The position numbers were made by a program, and so were the translations under genes. Below, one piece after another: positions 1 to 8,044 of a DNA stretch of 35,572 nucleotides. This DNA comes from Hyphomicrobiales bacterium. Lineage in GTDB: Bacteria; Pseudomonadota; Alphaproteobacteria; Rhizobiales; Beijerinckiaceae. The DNA lies in contig CANGIS010000028.1 of assembly GCA_947454055.1 (NCBI GenBank), forward strand, positions 1-35,572, read 5' to 3'. The number at the start of each line of letters is the position of its first letter. Position 1 is the first letter of the stretch. Below the pieces are notes generated by a model. It was not told the DNA's origin, made no database searches, and was given only the letters and a program-made list of their open reading frames with translations.

Positions 1-717
1 CCCCGTGCAGGGCCCCGCGCAGCGTTTGATTTGATAGAGCAGGCACGGCCTTGAGCGGTTCTCGTAATAGGAATCGGTGCAGGTGCGCAGCAAGAAGGCG
101 CGTTGCAACGCGGTAATCGTCCGGTTCACCGCCCACACGCTGGCAAAGGGACCGAAAAACTGCCCCTGCCGGTTCCGCGCGCCGCGATGCTTGGTGAGCT
201 GCGGGGCCACATGGTCGCTCGTCACCAGAATGTAGGGAAAGCTCTTGTCGTCGCGCAGGAGCACGTTGAAACGCGGCTTTAACTGCTTGATGTAATTGGC
301 TTCCAGCAGAAGCGCCTCGGATTCGGTCTCCGTGGTCACGAATTCCATCGAGGCCGTCTCGGCAATCATCCGCGCAATGCGGCTCGTATGCCCCAACCCG
401 CGCGCATAATTCGAGACACGCTTTTTGAGGCTTTTGGCTTTGCCGACATAAAGCACATCGCCCGCGCCATCGATCATCCGATAGACGCCCGGCGCATTCG
501 GCAGGGTCTTTAATGCCTTCTGGATGACTTCAACGCCCGCCCGCAGCCGTTGCGGCGCGGCTTCGCCCGAGAAATCAAGATCAATGCCCGAGCTTTCCTC
601 GCCGATAAGATCGGGGTCAGACGCCTCAATGTCCAGATCCTCGGACAGGCTGACATGGTCCGGCATATCCATCTCTGGAGCCGAATCGTCCGTGCGGGAA
701 GAGGGGGTGCGCGCCAT
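1..717 (-). CDS. uvrC: UvrABC excinuclease subunit C, N-terminal part (cut by window edge)
   Basis: UvrC makes the dual incisions of nucleotide excision repair together with UvrB. The reading frame is open from an ATG at 717 to base 1 (239 codons), so the C-terminal part lies outside. After an acidic, poorly conserved N-terminal extension of about 65 residues comes the GIY-YIG nuclease domain, with PNAPGVYRM, then [15 protein letters not shown], and the acidic [19 protein letters not shown] segment. Further on there is DDKSFPYI and the cysteine-rich [21 protein letters not shown] region, all typical of UvrC. The start is the only ATG before the conserved domain that keeps the extension, and it is not backed by a strong ribosome binding site. 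The extension is longer than in E. coli UvrC, but extensions of this kind are known in alphaproteobacteria. Identification is secure. Confidence 0.96.
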   Translation of the reverse strand, partial: MARTPSSRTDDSAPEMDMPDHVSLSEDLDIEASDPDLIGEESSGIDLDFSGEAAPQRLRAGVEVIQKALKTLPNAPGVYRMIDGAGDVLYVGKAKSLKKRVSNYARGLGHTSRIARMIAETASMEFVTTETESEALLLEANYIKQLKPRFNVLLRDDKSFPYILVTSDHVAPQLTKHRGARNRQGQFFGPFASVWAVNRTITALQRAFLLRTCTDSYYENRSRPCLLYQIKRCAGPCTG

Positions 718-778
718 CCACCGGATTTAAGAGGTTATCGACGAAGTTAAAAGGGGGATGTCATCCTCGCCTCTGCCC

Positions 779-1369
779 TTATTGGTCCGTACACACTTTC
801 CGCTCCTGATCCGCCGTCTTGGTCTTGGTGCAGGATTGCACCTTGATGCTCGACGGCTTCGGCGCACCCGCCACCCTCACCTCTTTCGGATGGGCAACGG
901 TATCGGGCAGGTTCGCCGCCGACAGAATTTTGTGCTTCGTCGCGCCGAACTCCACCATCACCGCCGCGCCAGGCTGGAAAACCGGATCGCCCGGCCCCTG
1001 CAGCTGATCGAGGATCTGCGTCGAGCCATCCGCAAAGGCGATGGTATATTCGATGCCATTATTGGCCTCCAAGGCATTCTGCGCCACCGCTCCCGCGATC
1101 GCGCCGGCCACAAGGCCCTCGAGCATCGCCGTTTGGGAATGGCCATAGGACGCGCCCACACCACCGCCGAGCAACGCCCCCGCGCCAACGCCAATATTGG
1201 GATCGGCATGAATATTGACGGCGTGTTGGGCCAGCACGGTGCCGAATTTGACCTTCGAGGATTGGCCCGCATCATCGGCGCTGATGTCATTGACCCCTTT
1301 CGTCACGCAAGCTGCGAGCGACAGGGCCGTCACCAACACAAGCGCCATGGATTTAAACCGCATGATCAT
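779..1369 (-). CDS. Glycine-zipper outer-membrane-type lipoprotein, unknown function
   Basis: This 196-residue protein has a lipoprotein signal: basic MRFK start, hydrophobic stretch ALVLVTALSL, then the lipobox LAAC, with Cys21 as the expected lipidated residue. Residues about 60-100 are rich in Gly and Ala (GVGAGALLGGGVGASYG, GLVAGAIAGAVAQ), a glycine-zipper pattern seen in SlyB/Pcp-like envelope lipoproteins. The C-terminal part is a small polar domain with two cysteines near the end, which could form a disulfide in the periplasm. Translation may begin at 1369 or at the second ATG at 1363; the latter gives a cleaner signal peptide. It is divergent from the M24 gene. The function is unknown; cell-envelope integrity is an inference from the family. 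Confidence 0.8.
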   Translation of the reverse strand: MIMRFKSMALVLVTALSLAACVTKGVNDISADDAGQSSKVKFGTVLAQHAVNIHADPNIGVGAGALLGGGVGASYGHSQTAMLEGLVAGAIAGAVAQNALEANNGIEYTIAFADGSTQILDQLQGPGDPVFQPGAAVMVEFGATKHKILSAANLPDTVAHPKEVRVAGAPKPSSIKVQSCTKTKTADQERKVCTDQ

Positions 1370-1456
1370 GCCCCGACGGGTGACTGTTCCAAACCGGGGG
1401 ACAGCCCGGACCAGTCACCCCTGAGGCTCGACCATAACGCCTCCGCCGCTTTTGAA

Positions 1457-1476
1457 ACCTGTCTGAAAGGACAGGT
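1457..1476. repeat. 20-base palindrome ACCTGTC-N6-GACAGGT, copy 1
   Basis: The sequence ACCTGTCTGAAAGGACAGGT has perfect 7-base arms around a 6-base centre. It sits in the divergent spacer between the lipoprotein and the M24 gene. Read as plus-strand RNA it gives a hairpin with a GAAA loop. A near-identical 20-mer lies at 18854-18873. The ACCTGT/ACAGGT half-sites at 20-base total length also match the classical lux box layout. Confidence 0.75.
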
Positions 1477-1544
1477 CCGCTGGCCCCGCGCACTCATGTG
1501 CCCTGCCCCCTGACAAAGAGCGGCGAATCTCGTATCAAAGCGGG

Positions 1545-2696
1545 ATGAGCACCCATTTTGACGAATTCGAATTCTTCCGCCGCCGTCACCGCCTGATCGA
1601 CGCCATGGAGGCGCGCGGGCTCGACGGCATGTTGCTGTTCCAGCAAGAGAGCATGTTTTGGCTGACGGGCTATGACACGTTCGGCTTCTGCTTCTTCCAG
1701 TGCCTTTATCTCGGCGCGGACGGCACCATGGCGCTGCTCACCCGCTCCGCCGACTTGCGGCAGGCGCAGCACACCTCGATTTTGAAAGACATCCGAATCT
1801 GGAAAGATGGCAAGGATGCCAACCCGTCGCGTGATCTCTTGGCCATGGTCCGCGACCTCGGTGGCACGGGCAAGCGCTTGGGCGTCGAGTTCGACAGCTA
1901 CGGCCTCACCCATTTCAGCGGCAAACGGCTGGAAGCGACCTTTGACGGCCAAGCAACGCTGATCGACGCGTCCGACATCGTTACACGTCTGCGCGCCATC
2001 AAATCGGAAGCGGAAATCGTCTATGTCCGCGAATCCGCCCGCCTTTCCGACCTCGCCGACACAGCAGGGATCGAGGCGATCCATGCGGGTGCCGACGAGG
2101 GCGAAATTTTGGCCGCCCAGCACAATGCGATCTTCGCCAATGGCGGCGATTATCCCGCCAACGAGTTCATCATCGGCTCGGGCCGCGACGCGCTGTTATG
2201 CCGCTATAAATCCGGACGGCGGAAGCTCGACGCGCAAGACCAGATCACCCTCGAATTTGCGGGCACCTACCGCCATTACCACGCAGCCTTGATGCGCACC
2301 GTTGTGGTGGGCGAGCCGCGCCCGCTGCATGTCGCCTATCACGCGGCGGCCAAAGAGGCGTTGCTCGCGTGCGAGGCAGCGTTGAAACCCGGCGCCACCG
2401 CGGGCGAGGTGTTCTCCGCCCATACGAGCGTGCTCGATGCGCACGGGCTTTCGCAGCATCGGCTCAACGCCTGCGGCTATTCACTGGGCGCCAAATTCAC
2501 CCCGAGCTGGATGGATTGGCCGATGTTCTACGAGAACAATGACTGGGTGATCGAGCCCGGCATGGTGATGTTCGCGCACATGATCCTGATGGATTCGGCC
2601 TCCGAGACCGCCATGTGCCTTGGCCGCACCTATCTCGTCGGTGAAAAGGGCGCCGAAGCCTTGAACGGGCATGATCTCGGCCTGATGCTGCGATAA
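1545..2696 (+). CDS. M24-family creatinase/ectoine-hydrolase-like protein without metal ligands
   Basis: The 383-residue protein has the two-domain aminopeptidase P/creatinase layout: an N-terminal creatinase domain (about 10-150) and a C-terminal pita-bread domain (about 155-380). The five metal ligands of true M24 peptidases are not where expected. The first Asp position is Glu237 in LEFAGTY, the second falls at Ala248 in HYHAALMRT, the GHG histidine is replaced in GYSLGAKF (Tyr312), and the EPG glutamate region reads FAHMILMD. This resembles creatinase and ectoine hydrolase (DoeA), which work without metal. It therefore probably hydrolyses a small C-N bond substrate rather than a peptide, but the substrate cannot be read from the sequence. 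The ATG at 1545 follows a weak GCGGG. It is transcribed alone, 134 bases before prs. Confidence 0.8.
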   Translation: MSTHFDEFEFFRRRHRLIDAMEARGLDGMLLFQQESMFWLTGYDTFGFCFFQCLYLGADGTMALLTRSADLRQAQHTSILKDIRIWKDGKDANPSRDLLAMVRDLGGTGKRLGVEFDSYGLTHFSGKRLEATFDGQATLIDASDIVTRLRAIKSEAEIVYVRESARLSDLADTAGIEAIHAGADEGEILAAQHNAIFANGGDYPANEFIIGSGRDALLCRYKSGRRKLDAQDQITLEFAGTYRHYHAALMRTVVVGEPRPLHVAYHAAAKEALLACEAALKPGATAGEVFSAHTSVLDAHGLSQHRLNACGYSLGAKFTPSWMDWPMFYENNDWVIEPGMVMFAHMILMDSASETAMCLGRTYLVGEKGAEALNGHDLGLMLR

Positions 2697-2830
2697 AAAC
2701 AAACCTAGGCCAAAGTTTTATGTGGTTTGCCGCATGTCGATATTGTGACACGCGGCTAGGGCTGGTAAGAGCCGGTCATAACCCCTCTTCGGCGTAGTTA
2801 ATGCCCTGTCGCGTGTAAGGAAAAAGCCCC

Positions 2831-3775
2831 ATGAAAGCGGATATCAAGCTCGTCGCGGGGAATTCGAACCGCGCGCTCGCCGAAGCCATAGGGGCCTATC
2901 TGTCGCTGCCTTTGGCCAAAGCGCAGGTCCGGCGCTTTGCCGACATGGAAATCTTCGTCGAAATTCAGGAAAATGTCCGCGGGCAGGATGTCTTCATCAT
3001 CCAGTCCACCTCGTTTCCGACCAATGACCATCTGATGGAATTGCTGATCATCACCGACGCGTTGCGCCGCGCCTCGGCCAAGCGCATCACGGCGGTGATC
3101 CCCTATTTCGGCTATGCCCGTCAGGACCGCAAAGCGGGTCCGCGCACGCCGATTTCGGCCAAGCTGGTCGCCAATCTGATCGCCCAATCCGGCGTTGACC
3201 GCATTCTGACGGTCGATCTGCACGCCGGCCAGATTCAGGGCTTCTTCGATATCCCAACCGACAATCTGTTCGCCGCCCCCTTGATGGCACGCGACATCAA
3301 AGAACATCTCGATACCTCGAACACGATGGTTGTGTCGCCCGACGTAGGCGGCGTGGTGCGCGCGCGTGCGCTGGCCAAACGCATCGATGCTCCGCTCGCC
3401 ATCGTCGACAAGCGCCGCGAACGCGCGGGCGAGTCGGAAGTTATGAACATCATCGGTGATGTCTCGGGTCGCTCGTGCATTCTGGTCGATGACATTGTCG
3501 ATTCAGGCGGCACGCTCTGCAACGCCGCCGACGCCTTGCTCGCCAATGGCGCCAAGGAAGTGTTCGCTTACATCACACATGGCGTGTTGTCAGGCGGAGC
3601 CGTTGCCCGTATCGCGTCCTCGCGGTTGAAAGAATTGGTACTCACCGACTCGATCCAGCCAACCGAGGCGGTAAAAGTCGCCAAGAACATCCGCGTGATT
3701 TCGGTTGCAACCCTGCTCGGAGAGGCCATCGGCCGCACTGCGACCGAGTCGAGCGTGTCGAGCTTGTTCGACTAA
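2831..3775 (+). CDS. prs: Ribose-phosphate pyrophosphokinase (PRPP synthetase)
   Basis: Makes phosphoribosyl pyrophosphate from ribose 5-phosphate and ATP for nucleotide, histidine and tryptophan synthesis in the cytosol. Its 314 residues are the normal length for class I enzymes. Visible motifs are [10 protein letters not shown] near the N terminus, the ATP-binding segment [11 protein letters not shown], the metal-binding [16 protein letters not shown], and the PRPP loop [14 protein letters not shown]. The ATG at 2831 has AAGGA about ten bases upstream. It stands alone and faces the DMGDH-like gene tail to tail. No sign of disruption; identification is secure. Confidence 0.98.
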   Translation: MKADIKLVAGNSNRALAEAIGAYLSLPLAKAQVRRFADMEIFVEIQENVRGQDVFIIQSTSFPTNDHLMELLIITDALRRASAKRITAVIPYFGYARQDRKAGPRTPISAKLVANLIAQSGVDRILTVDLHAGQIQGFFDIPTDNLFAAPLMARDIKEHLDTSNTMVVSPDVGGVVRARALAKRIDAPLAIVDKRRERAGESEVMNIIGDVSGRSCILVDDIVDSGGTLCNAADALLANGAKEVFAYITHGVLSGGAVARIASSRLKELVLTDSIQPTEAVKVAKNIRVISVATLLGEAIGRTATESSVSSLFD

Positions 3776-3805
3776 AAACGCCACATCAACCTAGCGTCAT
3801 TGCAA

Positions 3806-3846
3806 GGTGAGGATCGTTTTGTCGCCTTTGGCGACCGCGCCTCACC
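3806..3846. terminator. Nested inverted repeat between convergent genes (possible bidirectional terminator)
   Basis: Outer arms GGTGAGG (3806-3812) and CCTCACC (3840-3846) enclose inner arms GTCGCC (3821-3826) and GGCGAC (3830-3835) with a TTT loop. The structure lies between prs and the DMGDH-like gene and overlaps the stop codon of the latter. Neither strand has a long T run after the stem, so termination is inferred from position and folding only. Confidence 0.45.
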
Positions 3847-6268
3847 CCCGCATCTTCTCGCCTTTTGGATCAAACAGCGCTTCGCGGATGATCTTTGCCT
3901 TGCGCCGCTCGCCGATGATTTCGATCTCGAACCCGTCGGTCTTGTCCGCCAATTCCTTAGGCACATAGCCCATGCCGATCGACGCCCTCACCGAATGGCC
4001 ATAGCCACCGGATGTGATCCAGCCCACAACCTTGCCGTCATGCCAGACCGGTTCGTCACCGATACAATCGGCATCCTTGGCCTCGATCACGAAACTCACC
4101 AACCGCAACGCGCCGCCACTGGCTTTTTCCTCAGCCGCCGCCGCACGACCGATAAAATCGTTCTTTTTGAGATCGACAAAGCGGCTCATCGCGCCTTCGA
4201 GCGGCCCGTAAATCGGGCGGTATTCGCGCGCCCATGTGCCGAAATTCTTCTCCAACCGCATCGAGTTCAACGCCCGCAAACCGAAATGGCCGATATTGAA
4301 TTCTTCGCCCGCTTTGAAAATGAGGTTGAGTAAAGCGCGCTGATATTCCGGCTTCACCCAGATTTCATAACCGAGATCGCCCGTAAACGTCACACGACCC
4401 ACAATGGCAGGGATCGCGCCAAGGTCCATCTTGCGAATGCCCATAAACGGGAAATGCGCACTGGAGAGATCCTGCAAGGTCAATTTCTGCATCACCGCGC
4501 GGGAATGCGGCCCCGCAACCGAAAGGCCAACCATATCAAGCCCCAAGGCTTCGATCCGGACACCCGTTTTCGGCAAATGCGCCTCGAACCAGCGCATATG
4601 GTATTGTTCGGCAGGACCAGAACCGATGATCAGAAATTCTTCCGCGCCCAATTTAGCGAGCGTGAAATCACCGATCAGCTTGCCATTATCGTTCAGCATC
4701 GGCGTCAGAACCATGCGGCCTTCTGCCGGAATTTTGTTCGCGAGAAGATGCGAGAGCCACGCCTCCGCCCCCTCGCCCGTCACGCGGTATTTCGCATAGC
4801 CCGACGTTTCCATCACGCCAACGCCATTACGAACGCGGTTCACCTCATTGCCGACATGCTGGAAATCGGTCGAGCGGCGGAACGAGAACACATCTTTGGC
4901 CACCTCGCCCTTCGGCGCGAACCACAGCGGATATTCAAGGCCATAGCTCTCGCCCATCACGGCATTATCGGCCAAAAGACGATCATAGATTGGCGTGGTG
5001 CGGAACGGACGAGCCGCATCCAGTTCCTCATTCGGGAAGCGGATACGGAAGCGGCGCGAATAATTCTCGCGCACCTTGGCATTGGTATAGGCAAGCGTCG
5101 CGTAATCGCCATAACGCGCCACATCCATGCCCCACACGTCAAAGCCCGGATCGCCTTTGACCATCCAGTTCGACAGCGCCAAACCCACGCCGCCGCCTTG
5201 GCTGAAGCCCGCCATAACGCCGCACGCCACCCAGAAATTCTTCAACCCGCGCACAGGCCCCACCAGCGGGTTGCCATCGGGGGCGAAGGTGAACGGGCCA
5301 TTGATAATCTTCTTGATGCCCGCATTGCCGTAAGACGGGAAATGCTCGAAACCCACTTCCAGTTCCGGCGCGATACGGTCGAGATCTGGCTCCAACAGAT
5401 TTTGCCCGAAATCCCAAGGCGTTTCCTGCTCGGACCACGGCTTGGCCGCCTTCTCATAGGTGCCCAGCAACATGCCGCCGCGCTCTTGGCGCGTGTAAAT
5501 CTCGCCCTCGAAATCCAGCGCGGTAATCACTTCCTTGCCCGTGGCTTTGTTGGCCTCGGCCACTTCCGGAATATCTTCCGTCAACAGATACATGTGTTCC
5601 ATCGCCAAAATCGGCAATTCAAGGCCAACCATGCGGCCAACTTCACGCGCCCACAACCCGCCCGCATTCACGACATGCTCGGCGTGGATGGTGCCCTGCT
5701 CGGTCACAACATCCCACGTACCATCGTCACGTTGGTTCAATTCCAGCACGCGGTTGCGCACAACAATTTCAGCGCCATTGATCTTGGCCGACTTCGCATA
5801 GGCATGCGTGGTGCCATAGGGATCAAGATGGCCCTCTAACGGATCATACATCGCGCCGACAAACTGCTTCTCGTCGATCAGCGGCATGCGCTTCTTGGCT
5901 TCTTCTGCCGAAATGATCTCGGTGTGCATGCCGAGATATCGGCCCTTGGCATGGGCCATCTTCAGCCAATCCATACGGTCCTCGGTGCCCGCCAGCATCA
6001 CACCACCGGTCAAATGCAAACCGCACGCGACGCCCGAGAGCTCCTCAATCTCTTTATAGAGTTCGACCGTGTATTGTTGAAGCTTGGCAACATTCGGGTC
6101 ACCGTTCAGCGTATGAAAACCGCCCGCCGCGTGCCAAGTCGAACCCGCAGTCAACTCGGCCCGCTCGATCAGCATCGCATCGGTCCAACCCGCTTTGGTG
6201 AGATGATACAGTACCGAACAACCGACGACACCGCCGCCAATCACAACAACTTTTGCACTCGTTTTCAT
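3842..6268 (-). CDS. FAD-dependent dimethylglycine/sarcosine dehydrogenase-type enzyme with GcvT domain
   Basis: Oxidative N-demethylase of the DMGDH/SarDH family: an N-methyl group is oxidised and passed to tetrahydrofolate as methylene-THF. The 808 residues comprise a DAO-type FAD domain (about 1-380) starting with VVVIGGGVVG at residues 7-16, a linker (FAO-type) region, and a C-terminal aminomethyltransferase/GcvT folate-binding region (about 420-800, with SVAGPHSRAVMQKL, GDLGYEIWV and GLRALNSMRLEK). His46 in GSTWHAAGG is at the place of the covalent FAD histidine of mammalian DMGDH. ATG 6268 is chosen because GGAGA lies eight bases upstream; a GTG two codons earlier has no such site. Substrate (dimethylglycine, sarcosine or another N-methyl compound) is not decidable from sequence; the nearby soxBDAG makes dimethylglycine attractive. 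It is a single-gene unit. Confidence 0.88.
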   Translation of the reverse strand: MKTSAKVVVIGGGVVGCSVLYHLTKAGWTDAMLIERAELTAGSTWHAAGGFHTLNGDPNVAKLQQYTVELYKEIEELSGVACGLHLTGGVMLAGTEDRMDWLKMAHAKGRYLGMHTEIISAEEAKKRMPLIDEKQFVGAMYDPLEGHLDPYGTTHAYAKSAKINGAEIVVRNRVLELNQRDDGTWDVVTEQGTIHAEHVVNAGGLWAREVGRMVGLELPILAMEHMYLLTEDIPEVAEANKATGKEVITALDFEGEIYTRQERGGMLLGTYEKAAKPWSEQETPWDFGQNLLEPDLDRIAPELEVGFEHFPSYGNAGIKKIINGPFTFAPDGNPLVGPVRGLKNFWVACGVMAGFSQGGGVGLALSNWMVKGDPGFDVWGMDVARYGDYATLAYTNAKVRENYSRRFRIRFPNEELDAARPFRTTPIYDRLLADNAVMGESYGLEYPLWFAPKGEVAKDVFSFRRSTDFQHVGNEVNRVRNGVGVMETSGYAKYRVTGEGAEAWLSHLLANKIPAEGRMVLTPMLNDNGKLIGDFTLAKLGAEEFLIIGSGPAEQYHMRWFEAHLPKTGVRIEALGLDMVGLSVAGPHSRAVMQKLTLQDLSSAHFPFMGIRKMDLGAIPAIVGRVTFTGDLGYEIWVKPEYQRALLNLIFKAGEEFNIGHFGLRALNSMRLEKNFGTWAREYRPIYGPLEGAMSRFVDLKKNDFIGRAAAAEEKASGGALRLVSFVIEAKDADCIGDEPVWHDGKVVGWITSGGYGHSVRASIGMGYVPKELADKTDGFEIEIIGERRKAKIIREALFDPKGEKMRG

Positions 6269-6417
6269 CGTCACATCTCCGGATCAGCATCGCAACCTGC
6301 GACAGGCTTCATCATCTCATCAGGAACCTACCCGACAGGCCCGTTTACGCATCGCCTTTTTTTTGGATAGGGCTATCGGGAAAGGGGGGAGGCTTAAAAA
6401 AAAGCCAAAAATGGAAT

Positions 6418-6431
6418 AGTAGCGCGCTACT
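6418..6431. promoter_or_regulatory. Perfect 14-base palindrome upstream of mazEF-like genes (possible operator)
   Basis: AGTAGCGCGCTACT is a perfect palindrome 46 bases before the antitoxin start. A TATGAT at 6440-6445 could be a -10 box, placing the palindrome over the -35 area, the usual place for an autoregulatory antitoxin operator. The -35 itself is poor. It could instead serve the divergent DMGDH-like gene. Confidence 0.45.
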
Positions 6432-6477
6432 TAATCTGATATGATGACCTTGAAGACACAAACATGAGAGATCCCTA

Positions 6478-6699
6478 ATGGCACGGCCTAAGCATGAGGA
6501 CGGATTGTCAAAGTTTCAACGCTATCGCGCGGCTCGCCAAAAGAGAGGTATGAAGCTTTTGCGCTTATGGGTACCCGATACCACCGCAGACACATTTCAT
6601 GCTGAAGCGGAGCGGCAAGCGGCATTAATCCGCGGCACATTGAGCGATGTTGAAGCGCTGCGCTTTATCGAGCAAAGCTTTGAGTGGCCTCAGCCGTGA
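6478..6699 (+). CDS. MazE-like antitoxin (DUF3018 family)
   Basis: A 73-residue basic protein whose N-terminal segment RPKHEDGLSKFQRYRAARQKRG followed by MKLLRLWVPD matches the antitoxin family usually found directly before MazF/PemK-type toxins in proteobacteria. The short first part would bind DNA and the C-terminal helix (about 40-70, ending EQSFEWPQP) would wrap the toxin; this is family knowledge, not visible here. The stop codon overlaps the start of the toxin gene, so the two are translationally coupled. Expected to repress its own promoter through the palindrome upstream. Confidence 0.85.
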   Translation: MARPKHEDGLSKFQRYRAARQKRGMKLLRLWVPDTTADTFHAEAERQAALIRGTLSDVEALRFIEQSFEWPQP

Positions 6700-7028
6700 A
6701 AAGAGGGGACATCGTTCTTGTCGCGCCACCCGGCGATTATGGCAAATCACGCCCTGCCGTCGTCATTCAATCAGACGCATTGAGCGGTTCAGATAGCGTT
6801 CTACTCGCACTCATGACGACGGACATAATAGAGGCACCGCTTTATCGCCAAACAGTGTTGCCCGATGCTCTCAACGGGTTGCACCAACCATCGCAAATCA
6901 TGATCGAAAAAATCATGGCCTTCCCGCGCCTCAAATGTCGCGGGCCGATCGGACGACTGGATGAACCTTCACTCTCGGCATTGGATCAGGCTCTTGCTGT
7001 CATGGTCGGCTTGGCTGATACGAGATAA
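6696..7028 (+). CDS. MazF/PemK-type endoribonuclease toxin
   Basis: This 110-residue protein begins VKRGDIVLVAPPGDYGKSRPAVVIQSD, the typical MazF first strands with the GKSRPAVV motif carrying the catalytic arginine. MTTD supplies the conserved threonine region, and IMIEKIMAFPRLKCRGPIGRL is the usual C-terminal core. Toxins of this fold cleave mRNA at short sequence motifs and are neutralised by the cognate antitoxin. The GTG start at 6696 overlaps the antitoxin stop as GTGA; an in-frame GTG at 6684 would add four residues not found in the family. The module sits between methylamine-type and sugar-acid-type metabolic genes. Whether the toxin is active cannot be seen, but no key segment is missing. 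Confidence 0.88.
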   Translation: MKRGDIVLVAPPGDYGKSRPAVVIQSDALSGSDSVLLALMTTDIIEAPLYRQTVLPDALNGLHQPSQIMIEKIMAFPRLKCRGPIGRLDEPSLSALDQALAVMVGLADTR

Positions 7029-7036
7029 CGGCAACC

Positions 7037-8017
7037 TCACACCCGAAACGGCGATCCCGCCTTCGTAACCATCCCTTCCACTGGCCCCTTGAGCCGCGAC
7101 GTCGGCCCATCGGCCAGATGCGCGGCAAAGCGGTTGATCAGCCAGGATCGGAACAGCGCCACCGCCTCATCGTTCAAATCTTCCGGATGGGTGGAGAGGT
7201 AATAGCCATAGCCGCCATCGACCACGACATCGAACGGGTTTACCAATTGCCCGGCCTCGATCTCGGCTTTGAACAGCATCGGGTCGACCAGCGCCAAACC
7301 CTCGCCCGATAGCGCATATTGCACCACCAACCGCGACGTATCGAACACCAGACCGCGATCCACATCGAGATCAGGCCGGCCGATGCCGCGCGCGAACAAA
7401 TCCCATTGGTGATGCCGCGAGCGGTTATCGAGCTTCATATGCAAAAGATCATTCGTCTCGATAAAGCTCGCCGGATCGCTCGGATCAGCCTTCGCCGCCA
7501 CCGAGGGGTGACATAAAATCGACAGACGCTCCATCCAGAGGAGATCAAGGACCGTATCGCTCACCGACGGCTCGGTGAACACCACGGCGACATCGGCCTC
7601 ATTGTCCAAGCCATGCCCCATATCGGATTCGATATCGAGCGTTACACCGGGATGCTCGGCGCGGAAATCTTTCAGGATCGGCACCGCCAATTGATGCGCA
7701 AAGGTGGCGGGTAGCGAGACCTTCAACGCCCGACGCGGCGAGCGGCCTTCTTTGATAATATCGGACAACGCCTGATCGATGCGATCAAAGCTCTTGCTGA
7801 CCACGGGCAGCAAATGCTGGCCTGCTTCGGTCAGCACCAATTGCTGCGGGCGACGCTCAAACAGTGGCACGCCGAGGAAATTCTCGAGCACGATCACATG
7901 GCGGCTCACAGCGCTTTGCGCCACGGTGAGGCTATTGGCCGCCGCCGTGAAACTCAAATGTTTGCCCGCGGCTTCAAAGGCGCGCAGGGCATTCAAGGGC
8001 AGCCATTTCCTGTCCAC
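7037..8017 (-). CDS. LysR-family regulator, GcvA-like
   Basis: The 326-residue protein has an N-terminal winged helix-turn-helix (about 5-65) with LNALRAFEAAGKHLSF, TVAQSAVSRHV and FLGVPLFER, the signature of the GcvA/AmpR branch of LysR regulators. The remainder is a periplasmic-binding-protein-like effector domain. The start is GTG at 8017, supported by GGGAGAG about eight bases before it. It lies 27 bases after the racemase-family gene on the same strand, so it is probably co-transcribed with the two enzymes and may control them. The inducer is unknown. Its 3' end lies only eight bases from the end of the convergent mazF-like gene. Confidence 0.9.
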   Translation of the reverse strand: MDRKWLPLNALRAFEAAGKHLSFTAAANSLTVAQSAVSRHVIVLENFLGVPLFERRPQQLVLTEAGQHLLPVVSKSFDRIDQALSDIIKEGRSPRRALKVSLPATFAHQLAVPILKDFRAEHPGVTLDIESDMGHGLDNEADVAVVFTEPSVSDTVLDLLWMERLSILCHPSVAAKADPSDPASFIETNDLLHMKLDNRSRHHQWDLFARGIGRPDLDVDRGLVFDTSRLVVQYALSGEGLALVDPMLFKAEIEAGQLVNPFDVVVDGGYGYYLSTHPEDLNDEAVALFRSWLINRFAAHLADGPTSRLKGPVEGMVTKAGSPFRV

Positions 8018-8044
8018 GCGTGTACTCTCCCATTGGCGAAGGAC

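Noticed and set aside
758-1513. 251-residue plus-strand frame across the lipoprotein gene
   Set aside because: Opposes a frame with a clear lipoprotein signal; its translation shows only Arg/His-rich low-complexity sequence.
4454-5839. Long plus-strand frame opposite the DMGDH-like gene
   Set aside because: Composition is basic and repetitive (many Arg, His, Ala) and lies wholly antisense to a strongly recognised enzyme; a mirror of its codon pattern.
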